Of a stretch of DNA of 44,693 nucleotides, positions 24,201 to 33,285 are shown piece by piece. The position numbers and the translations under genes are program-made. The notes below the pieces were generated by a model that was not told the DNA's origin, ran no database searches, and worked only from the letters and a program-made list of their open reading frames with translations. Source of the DNA: Oscillospiraceae bacterium. Its GTDB lineage: Bacteria; Bacillota; Clostridia; Oscillospirales; Oscillospiraceae. Each line of letters begins with the position of its first letter. Positions within the stretch are counted from its first letter, which is position 1. The DNA is taken from NCBI GenBank assembly GCA_015067945.1, contig SVLM01000015.1, positions 1 to 44,693 of the forward strand, written 5' to 3'.

Positions 24201-26273
24201 ATGAAAAACATCACCTTTTCATCCATTCTGCATAATCTCAGACAGAATTTTGGGCTGTTGGTTTCCACCGCCGCTGCACTGTGTCTGTTTGTGTCCTCCA
24301 GCAAGCTTTCCATTATGCTGGTTGCCGGTGTGTTTGTGCTGTTACTGGCCGCATCCGCCATTTGGACGATCCGTCCTGCCAGGTTTGAACACCCCAGGTT
24401 GCGTGGCATCAGCCTGTCGGTGGCCTTGGTTATGGCCGCCATGGGAGCCAACACATTCCGGATCGCCATACGAAGCTCCAAAAACCTTGCCGCATTGGCA
24501 GGCAAGTTGGGTCTTTCTCCCACAATTGTATTGCTGGGACTGGCGGCGATGGGTTGTATCGCCGGATTCTATGCGATTTATGTGCTGTCCAGCCATTTTG
24601 TGCAGTGGGGCGAGGAAACCCTCTACGCACACACGCCCAAGCTAAAAAAAGGCGAAGCTCTTAGGAATCTGAAACGAAACTGGTACTTACCCCTTTCTGC
24701 TATGGCATTTTTCTGCCTGACCATGGACAACACCCTCGGCCATATTGTGGGTTGGTTTGTGGCTATCGGACTTGTGCTGATCCTCACCTGCCACATTCCC
24801 TCTGTTTGGGACATCTATCGGCAGCAGGCCACATGGAACAAAATTCTGAGTCTGCTGGGTGCTTTGGGCATCTGTTTGTGGAGTCAAAAGTCTTTTTATG
24901 CTTTTGTTTCGGAACTGATCGGAGGTCTTTCCCTGCCCGGATTTTTTAGCACGATTTGCTTGACGGTCAGCTATTTTGGCGGAGTCTGTGCCGTTTTCTT
25001 CGTGTTCTTCTGTCTGCTGCTCTTCTGGAAAAAGCTCGGTGAAATCGTTAATGATTCCAAGCTGTTTCACAGCATCAACCCGGCGGAATGGTGTGTTTGC
25101 GGTTTACTGGCAGTGGGCGCACTCAGTTTTATGGTGTATGCCTTCTCCCAAAGCCAAGCCTTTTACCGCACGGATTATCTGAGCGATGTGATCTACACCA
25201 GTGACTCCCCTATGCTGGTCACGACCAACGCCTATATGACGCTGACCCATGTTGAGAATGATCTCCGCCAGCCGCTGTTTGCTGTGTTTGCCGCCCCCTT
25301 TATCGGTATCCCCTACCTGATCGGGCAGCTGACCGGTGCCCCTGCCAGCATCCGTGCCATGCTGGAAAACGGCGTTCAGGTTTTCCTGCTGCTGATCACC
25401 AACCTGATGCTAGCAAAAATGCTGAAGCTGGATCCCATGAAGCGGATCTGCTTCATGCTGCTCAGTTTCTGTCTGTATTCGCAGATTCTATTTACCCTTA
25501 TGATGGAGCAGTACATTATCGCTTATTTCTGGCTGATTCTGTGTGCTTATTGCATTTTTGAAGGAACGCAGGCCAGCCGGATGGCTCTTTGGGGTGCAGG
25601 CGGTTCTTTGCTGACCAGCATGGCGATCCTGCCCTTTATGTCTAATCACTCCCCTATAAAAAACACGAAAGCGTGGCTGACTGAGATGATACAGTACGGC
25701 TTGGAATTTTTGGTGTTCCTATGCCTACTGGGACGCTTTGATGTTCTTTTCAATCTGTTCCCCCAGATTTCCCGTTTGAGCCGATTTGGCGGACAAGCCG
25801 TGACCTTTATGGATAAGCTTTACCAGTACACCGCCTTCATCGGCGATTGCTTGGTTGCTCCCTCCACCATGGTTGCTCCCTCCGCCAACGCTCCCATTTC
25901 CTGGCAACTGTGTATGCCTGAGGACATTGATCTGCTGGGCGTTGCCGTGCTTGTGCTGGCAGCGGTCAGTGCCATCTGGAATCGGGACAAAAAAACCAGC
26001 CTTTTCGCCGCCGGATGGATGGGTCTGTCGGTGGTGATGCTGATCATTCTCGGTTGGGGCACCGCCGAAAACGGCTTGATTCTGTACGCTTTGTATTTCA
26101 GCTGGGCATTGCTGGTGCTTTTGTTCCAGCTGGTTGAAAAGATTGAAACGCTGCTTAAGGTGCGTTTTCTGGTACCGCTGATTTCTGTCGGTGCCGGTGC
26201 CGCCCTGCTCTGGCTCAACATCCCCGCAGTGATTGATTTGCTGCATTTCGCCATCACTCACTACCCGGCATAA
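24201..26273 (+). CDS. Large polytopic membrane protein, possible GT-C-type glycosyltransferase
   Basis: I do not recognise the family with certainty. The 690-residue protein has about 14 hydrophobic segments spread over its whole length and no soluble domain longer than about 70 residues. A probable outside loop after residue 310 contains acidic residues (YRTDYLSDVIYTSDSP), which is where GT-C glycosyltransferases keep their catalytic acids. It starts at an ATG after AAGGAG and is followed 12 bases later by a UbiA-type phosphoribosyl-polyprenyl synthase gene and then a HAD phosphatase. In mycobacteria such donor enzymes feed membrane arabinofuranosyltransferases, so a transferase using polyprenyl-phosphate-pentose is a reasonable guess. 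A transporter or flippase for the lipid-linked sugar is the main alternative. Confidence 0.75.
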   Translation: MKNITFSSILHNLRQNFGLLVSTAAALCLFVSSSKLSIMLVAGVFVLLLAASAIWTIRPARFEHPRLRGISLSVALVMAAMGANTFRIAIRSSKNLAALAGKLGLSPTIVLLGLAAMGCIAGFYAIYVLSSHFVQWGEETLYAHTPKLKKGEALRNLKRNWYLPLSAMAFFCLTMDNTLGHIVGWFVAIGLVLILTCHIPSVWDIYRQQATWNKILSLLGALGICLWSQKSFYAFVSELIGGLSLPGFFSTICLTVSYFGGVCAVFFVFFCLLLFWKKLGEIVNDSKLFHSINPAEWCVCGLLAVGALSFMVYAFSQSQAFYRTDYLSDVIYTSDSPMLVTTNAYMTLTHVENDLRQPLFAVFAAPFIGIPYLIGQLTGAPASIRAMLENGVQVFLLLITNLMLAKMLKLDPMKRICFMLLSFCLYSQILFTLMMEQYIIAYFWLILCAYCIFEGTQASRMALWGAGGSLLTSMAILPFMSNHSPIKNTKAWLTEMIQYGLEFLVFLCLLGRFDVLFNLFPQISRLSRFGGQAVTFMDKLYQYTAFIGDCLVAPSTMVAPSANAPISWQLCMPEDIDLLGVAVLVLAAVSAIWNRDKKTSLFAAGWMGLSVVMLIILGWGTAENGLILYALYFSWALLVLLFQLVEKIETLLKVRFLVPLISVGAGAALLWLNIPAVIDLLHFAITHYPA

Positions 26274-26285
26274 GGAGGTGCTTCT

Positions 26286-27146
26286 ATGAAACATTATTTG
26301 AAATTGATGCGTGTGCACCACTACATTAAAAATTGCCTTGTTTTTGCCGCATTGGCCTGCAGCGGACAGTTCTTTCAGCTCAACAAGCTCGTTCCCGCTG
26401 TGCTGGCATTCATCGCATTTTGCATGGTGTCCTCCATCGTGTACATCATCAACGATATCCGGGACCGGGAAAAAGACCGCAGTCATCCCACCAAGTGCAA
26501 CCGCCCCATCGCCGCCGGAACAGTTTCCGTGAAGGGCGCCTGCGTGCTGGCAGGCTTCCTGCTGGTGATTGCGGTTGTATGCAACGGACTGATTTTCCAG
26601 CTGACGCCCACTGTGTTATTGGCATTGTACCTGGTGCTGAATCTGGCTTACAGCTTCGGCCTGAAGAACATACCCATTGTGGACATCACGATATTGGTTG
26701 CCGGATTTTTGATCCGTGTGCTGTACGGTGCGTTGGTGACCGGCATTACCATTTCCAACTGGCTGTACCTGACCGTAATTGCTCTTTCCTTCTACTTTGC
26801 GTTGGGCAAACGCAGAAATGAGCTGAAGCAGCTTGGCAGCGACAAGACCAGAACCGTGCTGAAGGCCTATCCCCTCAGCTTTTTGGACAAGAGCATGAGC
26901 ATGTGCCTGACTCTGGCAAATGTGTTCTACGCACTGTGGAGCATGGACGAGAAAACCATGGCACTGTACAACACCCAATATTTGGTCTTCACCGTACCCA
27001 TCGTTCTGCTGATTACCATGAAATACAGCCTGGATGTGGAAGGCGAATCCGATGGCGACCCAGTGGAGGTTCTGCTGCACGACAAACTATTGCTGGCTTT
27101 GTGCGTTTTGTATTTGGTAGTCATGTTCATGATTCTGTACGTTTAA
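26286..27146 (+). CDS. UbiA-family prenyltransferase, polyprenyl-phosphate phosphoribosyltransferase-like
   Basis: A 286-residue integral membrane protein with about eight or nine helices. The first UbiA metal-diphosphate motif reads IINDIRDREKDRSHPTKC, followed by NRPIAAG. This NDxRDxExDRxHPTKxxRPIAAG pattern is the one seen in decaprenyl-phosphate 5-phosphoribose synthase (Rv3806c type) rather than in menaquinone or heme enzymes. A second conserved stretch is LAYSFGLKNIPIVDI. The likely reaction is PRPP plus polyprenyl phosphate giving polyprenyl-phospho-5-phosphoribose at the inner membrane face. AGGAGG precedes the ATG. The HAD phosphatase just downstream could remove the 5-phosphate. Ribose- or arabinose-containing envelope glycan is the expected end product; this is inferred. 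Confidence 0.88.
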   Translation: MKHYLKLMRVHHYIKNCLVFAALACSGQFFQLNKLVPAVLAFIAFCMVSSIVYIINDIRDREKDRSHPTKCNRPIAAGTVSVKGACVLAGFLLVIAVVCNGLIFQLTPTVLLALYLVLNLAYSFGLKNIPIVDITILVAGFLIRVLYGALVTGITISNWLYLTVIALSFYFALGKRRNELKQLGSDKTRTVLKAYPLSFLDKSMSMCLTLANVFYALWSMDEKTMALYNTQYLVFTVPIVLLITMKYSLDVEGESDGDPVEVLLHDKLLLALCVLYLVVMFMILYV

Positions 27147-27159
27147 GGGTACATAGCCT

Positions 27160-27738
27160 ATGAATATCTACGATTTTGACGGAACGATCTACGACGGCGA
27201 CAGCACCGTGGATTTTTTCCTGTTTGTTTTGAAAAACCAGCCTTCCCTGATGCGTTACCTGCCCAGGCAAGCGAAGGGTTTTCTTCTGTACGGACTGAAG
27301 CGAATCGACAAACGACAGCTGAAGGAACATTTTTTCGCGTTTCTTGCAGGCATTGATACTGACAAATGGCTTCCTGCCTTCTGGGAGCAGCACGCTGGCA
27401 AGATATACCCCTGGTATTCGGCTCAGCAGCAGGCCGACGACGTCATTATTTCCGCATCGCCGGAGTTTTTACTGCAGCCGATTTGCCAAAAGCTCGGCAT
27501 CAACCATTTGATCGCCTCCCGGGTGGATGTTCGCACCGGCAAATTTCTTGGTGCCAACTGCCGGGGCCGGGAAAAAGTGGTGCGGCTGCAGGAAGAATTG
27601 GGCATTGCCCGGTGTGATCAGTTCTACTCCGATTCTACCTCCGACCTTCCCTTGGCACAAATCGCGGAGCAAGCCTTTTTGATCAAAAAAGGTCAGATCA
27701 CCGAATGGGTTGTTGCGGAATCAAAAATATGCCCTTAA
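27160..27738 (+). CDS. HAD-IB phosphatase
   Basis: A 192-residue haloacid-dehalogenase phosphatase of the phosphoserine-phosphatase-like type. Motif I is YDFDGTIYDGDST at the N-terminus (nucleophile Asp in DFDGT), motif II the Ser in IISASPEF, motif III the Lys in RGREKVV, and motif IV YSDSTSDLPL. A helical cap lies between motifs I and II. It is 13 bases after the UbiA-type gene and ends the operon before a terminator. The ribosome site is weak (AAGGG), fitting coupled translation. Given the neighbour, its likely substrate is the polyprenyl-phospho-5-phosphoribose made upstream; HAD enzymes are often broad, so this remains an inference. Confidence 0.9.
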   Translation: MNIYDFDGTIYDGDSTVDFFLFVLKNQPSLMRYLPRQAKGFLLYGLKRIDKRQLKEHFFAFLAGIDTDKWLPAFWEQHAGKIYPWYSAQQQADDVIISASPEFLLQPICQKLGINHLIASRVDVRTGKFLGANCRGREKVVRLQEELGIARCDQFYSDSTSDLPLAQIAEQAFLIKKGQITEWVVAESKICP

Positions 27739-27746
27739 TAGCAAAA

Positions 27747-27772
27747 AAAGAGAGTGCAAATGCACTCTCTTT
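27747..27772. terminator. Bidirectional intrinsic terminator
   Basis: A 12-bp stem (27747-27758 with 27761-27772) sits between the convergent HAD gene and the membrane-protein gene, with an A-run on one side and a T-run on the other. Confidence 0.92.
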
Positions 27773-27776
27773 TTTA

Positions 27777-29456
27777 TTACCGTTTCAGCAGTTTGTTCCA
27801 ATCCCCAATCTGCTGTTCGTCGAAGCCCAGTTGTTGCATCTGCTCATCTCCCAGCAGCTGCACTGTGGGGTGCTCCGCAATAGCCAGGCGCAGCTCGGCA
27901 TCCTTGGTATCCAGCAGCAACAGCAGCAGCTTGACCAAGCAGGAAAGCAAACCATCCTTTTTCAGTACCAACTCGCCGTTTGCCTGCAAAGCTGCCTGCA
28001 TATCCTGCTGCGAAATCCGTCGGAATATAAACAGATCGTTATTTTCTCCAAAGCACACCCGTACAGAATTCGGAACCAGCCTTGCCCGAATTTTCGCCGC
28101 TTTCAGCATATCCTTCTGCAGCAGCGACAGTCGACGCAGTACAATGTCGGTCAGCTGCTTTGCAACGGCCTTGTCCTTCAGGCCGTCCTGCAGTTGCAAA
28201 TTCAGCGAAAGATGCCGCCACATATGGGCATCTCCGTTCCAGGAGCCGATCTTAAACGCCTTGTGGGTGGCATTAAATTCCTCCAGCTCGGCCGTCCGGG
28301 AGGCAACTCCGTCCAGAATCATGGGCCACAGCTCCACCGGGGCAGTAAACAGTAGGGTCACCACCGACTGGCCCTCCGGGAACGGGAAGCAGTGCATATT
28401 CCGGCCGTACAGCTCCGCCACCTCCCGTATGTAGGGGACATTGTGACCTTCGATACTCTGATGCAGCTGGTACTCCAAATTGAGCATGATATCCTTGTAC
28501 TCCGCTGCACCGGCCAGAATTTTATCCGCATCCTCCTGCCGGATCAGCTTGCCTTTCAGCAGATCCTGCTTCAAGCGATATTCTGTCATTTTCCGCAGAA
28601 TGATCTCCCGGGTGCGTTTCTTTTCCTCACGGCCATAGTACACATCCACCATCGTCAGCGTCAGCAGGATCAAAACGGGGATATTGGCCGCAAAGAACAC
28701 TGCAAACGCCAAATGGTTGTCCATGAATGCACTGATGCCCGCACCCACGGTAAGGGCAATGGAATAGGCCGTGTAGGATGCAAAACTGCCGAACAAGGGT
28801 CGGATCAGCTTAGCCTCTGCGATATTCTCCCAGTAAACAACCACACTTTTGTCGGACAGAACGCCCATCACAGAGATGGTAATGAAGGTCAATGACAGCT
28901 GTCCGCTGAAATAGCCCAGCAGGTCTCCCTCCAAATGTACCTCCGGCCAGGAAATGCCCCACATGCCGTCCACCCAAAAGGTGCTGCCCAGCAAGGCCAA
29001 AACAAACAGCGTTGTACCAAACAAAATGCCGCTCTTATGCTTATTCATTTGTATGTATGTGTAGCTGCTTTGGGGCATTCTCCAAAGCAGGATTACCAAT
29101 ATAGCCAGTACGACCAGCATGGCAATACCCAAATAGCTGCTAAATTCCGCACCGGAGACCGGCAGCTCCAAATACAGGATCAAACCTACGCTAACCATCC
29201 CCAAAAAATGTACAATTTCGAGCAATGGTACTGCGTTCCAGCTGTTGATCTTGCTATCAAAACTGAGCACCGCGACAAGGTTCATTACCGTCAGCAGCAA
29301 ACAGATCGGTACGAGACTGCGCATCCACAGCGGCGTCGGATTCTCCGGATTGCCTATCAGGGTCACATCAGGAAGAAGTGCCACAACCAACGCAATCGCC
29401 AGCATATACCAGCACCAGCGAAATAAGGTCTGGGGTAAATTGGGTCGCTTCATCAT
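27777..29456 (-). CDS. Polytopic membrane protein with cytoplasmic C-terminal domain (paralogue A of the TIR-like module)
   Basis: The family is unknown to me. In this 559-residue protein, residues 1-275 hold about eight hydrophobic segments and residues 280-559 form a soluble, helix-rich, probably cytoplasmic domain. The core 187-278 contains LTFITISVMGVLSDKSVVVY, then YWENIAEAKLIRPLFGSF, then LTLTMVDVYYG. The same core is found nearly unchanged in the 636-residue protein encoded divergently at 31140-33050, and the soluble domains also align loosely (for example AELYGRNMHCF with YELYCQNLNCF). The start at 29456 has GGGAGG about 9 bases before it; the ATG at 29453 is an alternative. It follows the TIR-like gene by 35 bases and is almost surely co-transcribed with it. 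Function is unknown; a membrane sensor, channel or effector partner is suggested by the pairing. Confidence 0.85.
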   Translation of the reverse strand: MMKRPNLPQTLFRWCWYMLAIALVVALLPDVTLIGNPENPTPLWMRSLVPICLLLTVMNLVAVLSFDSKINSWNAVPLLEIVHFLGMVSVGLILYLELPVSGAEFSSYLGIAMLVVLAILVILLWRMPQSSYTYIQMNKHKSGILFGTTLFVLALLGSTFWVDGMWGISWPEVHLEGDLLGYFSGQLSLTFITISVMGVLSDKSVVVYWENIAEAKLIRPLFGSFASYTAYSIALTVGAGISAFMDNHLAFAVFFAANIPVLILLTLTMVDVYYGREEKKRTREIILRKMTEYRLKQDLLKGKLIRQEDADKILAGAAEYKDIMLNLEYQLHQSIEGHNVPYIREVAELYGRNMHCFPFPEGQSVVTLLFTAPVELWPMILDGVASRTAELEEFNATHKAFKIGSWNGDAHMWRHLSLNLQLQDGLKDKAVAKQLTDIVLRRLSLLQKDMLKAAKIRARLVPNSVRVCFGENNDLFIFRRISQQDMQAALQANGELVLKKDGLLSCLVKLLLLLLDTKDAELRLAIAEHPTVQLLGDEQMQQLGFDEQQIGDWNKLLKR

Positions 29457-29491
29457 TGGTTTCGCCTCCCTATCAGGCTTTGATATACCGC

Positions 29492-30979
29492 TCACAGCTG
29501 GCTTTCGTCCAATGCGTTGCCTTCGCCGCCCTCGCTCTGCCGGGACTGCAGCAGCTCCTGAACGAAGCATAGTCGTTCCAGCTGCTCATCCCGGATCATG
29601 TAGCTTTCCAGCTCACCTTCCAGCCGCTTGTATTCGTGTTGGATTTCCTCATCCGTCCGGCTTCCCAGCAGCTTCAGCGTGCCCACATGCTCGATTTTGC
29701 AGATGAAATACTCATAGGACAGAGCACTGCGGATGGATGCATGGAATCCGGTACCGGACAGCCATCCCTTTCGCACAAGGCTGGCGTTGAGCATCAGTCT
29801 TTGTGCCTTCTTGGCATCTGCCGGATCCTTGGTCAGCTGATACTGTTTCAAATAGCAGCGGGCCAGATTGTAGCCCACAAAGCCACTCCAGATACCCAGA
29901 CTCATATCCGTATGCTCCACATAGGTATCCATGATTTTCTCGAAGCAGCAGATTGCCTCGTCCAGATGCTGCTTGCCTCTGCCCACATCGAAGAGGGTCA
30001 TGTGCAGCAGGCCCAAATAATCATAGTACACCGTCAGAGCCAGCGGGTTTGTCACACCGCTTTCCTCTGCCGGCTCCATCTCCAGCCGATCCACCAATTC
30101 CGCATGCTCCGCACCGGTGGGCGGATTGTCACTATGCAGTTTCAGCTGCATGATACTGCTGACGGTAAAGGCCACATTTCGGATGAAATTCAGCCGTTTT
30201 TTGCCGCAATAGGCAATATCGGATTGCTGATAGTGACGGAGCAACTCCTCGATCTGCAGCAGCCATTCATCCACCCAGGAATGTCTTCCGAACATAGGAA
30301 GGAAGCCCACACGCTCCAGGAAGTACAGGCAACGCTCCTCGTAATGCTCAAAGCTTCTGCACTCGTCCATCCAGAATTTCAGAACGCCCTTCAGATACGC
30401 TGTACCCTCCCGGGAATCCAGATGGGAGCAGGAATCAAACAAATCCTCATAATTGACAAAATAATCCTGCCGATCCAGCAGATGATCGTAGCGGGGTACA
30501 GTGCCGCTGTTTTCTGCGGAGCTCAGCTGCAGGATCTTATCCAGCACATCCGCAAACACCTGCTCCCGGTTTTCCTCGGAAAAATATTTGATATCCATAC
30601 CCTTCAGGTCGGAGGGCAGCTCGATCCGGCTGTCTCTGGGATCAAAATCGCTGAGCAGAATGCACTTTTCCCTGCCCAGACGGTAGACGGCCATACCCAG
30701 CTCAAACACCACATTTTGCCGCACTCTGTAAGTCTTTCCGTTTTCGCTGACGCAGCAATCGTCGGCAGTCAGGAAGGTCAGGCAGACCTCCGTTTCCGTG
30801 AATAGCTTGGTAATACTCGTCAGCAGATCACCCGTCAGGACGCTTTCCATGACAATTTTTGCCGCGATAGGATACCGCTCCTGCTCGGAGCGGTTGCGGA
30901 TCAGGTCGTGCATCTGCTTTGCATATGCCGCACCGGAGCCGCCGTAGACAATGGAGACAAGATTATAGCGTTTGAGCAT
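29492..30979 (-). CDS. TIR-like nucleotide-binding domain protein with C-terminal helical region
   Basis: A 495-residue protein. Residues 1-150 match the 'predicted nucleotide-binding protein containing TIR-like domain' family (Pfam PF10137 type): strand SIVYGGSG near residue 9, TEVCLTFLTADD near 63, the hallmark RVRQNVVFELGMAVYRLGRE (84-103, candidate catalytic Glu93), and IELPSDLKGMDIKYF. In bacterial immunity such domains can destroy NAD or bind nucleotides. Residues 155-495 are helical, TPR-like, with no motif I can name, probably a sensor or scaffold. The ATG at 30979 is chosen because GAGGTGG is its ribosome site; the GTG at 30988 lies within that site. It heads a two-gene operon with the membrane protein downstream, and a divergent promoter serves the membrane paralogue. 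An effector role in defence or stress is inferred from the domain and context, not shown. Confidence 0.87.
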   Translation of the reverse strand: MLKRYNLVSIVYGGSGAAYAKQMHDLIRNRSEQERYPIAAKIVMESVLTGDLLTSITKLFTETEVCLTFLTADDCCVSENGKTYRVRQNVVFELGMAVYRLGREKCILLSDFDPRDSRIELPSDLKGMDIKYFSEENREQVFADVLDKILQLSSAENSGTVPRYDHLLDRQDYFVNYEDLFDSCSHLDSREGTAYLKGVLKFWMDECRSFEHYEERCLYFLERVGFLPMFGRHSWVDEWLLQIEELLRHYQQSDIAYCGKKRLNFIRNVAFTVSSIMQLKLHSDNPPTGAEHAELVDRLEMEPAEESGVTNPLALTVYYDYLGLLHMTLFDVGRGKQHLDEAICCFEKIMDTYVEHTDMSLGIWSGFVGYNLARCYLKQYQLTKDPADAKKAQRLMLNASLVRKGWLSGTGFHASIRSALSYEYFICKIEHVGTLKLLGSRTDEEIQHEYKRLEGELESYMIRDEQLERLCFVQELLQSRQSEGGEGNALDESQL

Positions 30980-31011
30980 AATAGCCACCTCATTTTCTGT
31001 TCTCTACCAAA

Positions 31012-31040
31012 AGTATAGCATATTCCCATTTGCTTGGCAA
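31012..31040 (-). promoter_or_regulatory. Promoter of the TIR-like gene operon
   Basis: On the minus strand there is TTGCCA (31040-31035), a 17-base spacer and TATACT (31017-31012). It is back to back with the plus-strand promoter. Confidence 0.7.
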
Positions 31041-31079
31041 GGGATTGTCCGCAACGCAAGGCTCTTTGCAGTATTTTTG

Positions 31080-31108
31080 TTGAAAGATGTGGAATTTACT
31101 GCTATAAT
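31080..31108 (+). promoter_or_regulatory. Promoter of the divergent membrane-protein gene
   Basis: TTGAAA (31080-31085), an exact 17-base spacer and a perfect TATAAT (31103-31108). The two divergent -35 boxes are 39 bases apart, so one bound regulator could control both sides. Confidence 0.78.
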
Positions 31109-31139
31109 GACAGAAAATACCATCCAGAGGTGAACTGTT

Positions 31140-33050
31140 ATGCGTCTGTTTAAAAAGAAGCAAGGTCTGGAAAAAGTAAAATTCTGGCTGATCATTCTGA
31201 TCATTCTGCTTATCGCCGCCGGCGGTCTGCGGTTGGGTCAGGCATTGCCGGATCAAATTGCCCTGCCGGATACATTTTTCGACACCGGCAAGGAAGCGGT
31301 TTGGTCCGTTCTACAGCCCTATTTGCAATTATTTGAGCAGAACCCGGTGGCCTTTTGGATCGTCATCGCTTTGGGACTGATCATCGTCGGAGCAATTTTG
31401 TTCCTTTGCTACCGGCATCGCCCCAACAAGCGGAATGCTCCCCAATTCTCCTGGGACTTCACTGTGGAGGATATCCGAATCTTTCTGTATATTATCACCG
31501 CTGTATTTTTTACCTGGTCGGGCAGTGCCGATGCCAAATTGACTCGGCTGATGTCGGCGGATCTGGGTATCATAACCATTGCCGCCATTGTGCAGATGGT
31601 GCTGGTGCTGCAGGACGTCTACGTCAAGCGTAACAGCGAGGATTATGTATATTTTGAGCAGAACAAAAAATCCGTACTGATCAAAACCACGCTGATCGGA
31701 CTGGCATTGGTGGGCCTGCCTCTGTGGATTCCGGATTTTTGGGGCTTTACCCTGCCCCAGGTGCTGCCCAATGCCGACCTTTTGGAATATTATGCCGCCA
31801 TTCTGTCCCTGACCTTTATCTCCATTTCCGTGATGAGTATGCTCTCTGACCGGACAGTGGTGATCTACTGGGAGAACATTGCTGAGGGCAAGCTGATTAA
31901 ACCGGTTTTCGGTTCCTTCGCTGCTTTTACATACTACTCCATCGGTGCGGCTGTGGGTGCCGGTATCTGCGTAGCACTGAATAACACCGCCGCATTTTTA
32001 ATATTCTGCTGCATCAACATCGCCACCATCATTTTGCTGACCTACACCATGGTGGATGTGTACTACGACCGGGACAGCAAAAAGGCCCGCCGGGTGCAGG
32101 AGCTGCACGAGGACCTGCACGACTATATCTGGGTTGCTGAGAACGACGGCAAGGACGAAAACGAAACTCAGGCCTCTCCTGACAAGGATGATGAACAGAA
32201 ATATACTGACCAGGAGATCAAGGATATGCGTATCGGTTATCGTCGGTACGAAGAGAAAATGATTCTTCTGTGCCAGAACATCAGCCGTGCAAACGACGAA
32301 CACGACCTGATCTACCTGCAGGAGGTATATGAGCTGTACTGCCAAAACCTGAACTGCTTCAACACCCCCATTGGACGGCGGGTTGTGGAAATGCTGTTTG
32401 CCGACTGTGCCGCTGAGGGTCTGCCGCTGTTGATGCGGAGCATCCGGGACATTTTGGACAACATGGAGGCTCAACAAGCAAGCAGAAACGAGCAGGAAGA
32501 CCCCTTCCCCAACGATTTCTTCCGTGCCGGAAAGGCTTGGAATCAGGATGAATCCCTGTGGCGTGCCCTGGCAAACTCCCAGCAGCTGCGGCAATGGCTG
32601 CAAAATGTGTGCGACGATCACATGGACACCGAGGAGCTGCGGGATTTCCTCCGACTGATCGCACGGCGACTGGTAATTCTGTACAACGACATGGTGGCTC
32701 ACTATAACATTGTCAATCCCACCGCAAAATGCCAATATCTGCAGGTAACCCTGCGGAACGGCTGCATCTGGATCGAAACTACCCAGGGCGAAAAGCCAAA
32801 TCCGGAGCAGATCAGCGATGTATTTGGGGCGTTGTTCGGCGAGCTGGTGGTGGAATCAACCTTTGCCGCACGGCTGATGCAGTTTCTGTACATGATACTG
32901 GAGAATCTGAGTGAACACGGCAGAACCACGCTGCAGGTATATTTGCACAACTTCCCTCTGCCGGAGCAGTTTACACCCTATATGGCCACGCTGGGCTTTG
33001 AAGACGATATGATCGATTTTTGGACCAAATACTTCCCGGAAGAAGCGTAA
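31140..33050 (+). CDS. Polytopic membrane protein with cytoplasmic C-terminal domain (paralogue B of the TIR-like module)
   Basis: The family is unknown to me. In this 636-residue protein, residues 1-306 hold about eight hydrophobic segments and 310-636 form a soluble domain with an acidic linker (about 340-355). The core 222-315 reads LTFISISVMSMLSDRTVVIY, YWENIAEGKLIKPVFGSF, then TYTMVDVYYD. It is clearly the paralogue of the 559-residue protein at 27777-29456; in the soluble part, LARRLVILYNDM-type helices line up with LRRLSLLQKDM. It adds about 45 N-terminal residues with one more helix. The start at 31140 has AGAGGTG before it. It is transcribed away from the TIR-like gene from its own promoter and ends before a 19-bp terminator. 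A two-component membrane complex with paralogue A is a plausible idea. Confidence 0.85.
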   Translation: MRLFKKKQGLEKVKFWLIILIILLIAAGGLRLGQALPDQIALPDTFFDTGKEAVWSVLQPYLQLFEQNPVAFWIVIALGLIIVGAILFLCYRHRPNKRNAPQFSWDFTVEDIRIFLYIITAVFFTWSGSADAKLTRLMSADLGIITIAAIVQMVLVLQDVYVKRNSEDYVYFEQNKKSVLIKTTLIGLALVGLPLWIPDFWGFTLPQVLPNADLLEYYAAILSLTFISISVMSMLSDRTVVIYWENIAEGKLIKPVFGSFAAFTYYSIGAAVGAGICVALNNTAAFLIFCCINIATIILLTYTMVDVYYDRDSKKARRVQELHEDLHDYIWVAENDGKDENETQASPDKDDEQKYTDQEIKDMRIGYRRYEEKMILLCQNISRANDEHDLIYLQEVYELYCQNLNCFNTPIGRRVVEMLFADCAAEGLPLLMRSIRDILDNMEAQQASRNEQEDPFPNDFFRAGKAWNQDESLWRALANSQQLRQWLQNVCDDHMDTEELRDFLRLIARRLVILYNDMVAHYNIVNPTAKCQYLQVTLRNGCIWIETTQGEKPNPEQISDVFGALFGELVVESTFAARLMQFLYMILENLSEHGRTTLQVYLHNFPLPEQFTPYMATLGFEDDMIDFWTKYFPEEA

Positions 33051-33128
33051 TCAAAGCATAACCACCGGCTAGCAAATCGGCACTCGCATGGGTATAGCAC
33101 TGTGTGCTGTCAGCCCCCAATCGTTAGA

Positions 33129-33172
33129 AAAACACCGTATTTTGCGGCTTTTTCCGCAAAATACGGTGTTTT
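33129..33172. terminator. Bidirectional intrinsic terminator
   Basis: A perfect 19-bp stem (33129-33147 with 33154-33172, 6-base loop) ends the plus-strand membrane gene; on the minus strand it can end the opp operon. Nothing else was seen between 33173 and 33285. Confidence 0.9.
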
Positions 33173-33285
33173 ATTTCGCTTATATCATACGCCAGATGCC
33201 GATCTTCTCAGTTGCGTCGTACGGAAAGTGGGCAGTACACGGATATCAATGCTCATCGTGGTATGCCTATCTATCCTGCATTCTT

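Noticed and set aside
27777..33050. Classification of the TIR-like module as CBASS or Thoeris
   Set aside because: No CD-NTase cyclase, no ThsA-like protein and no other known partner are present in the window.
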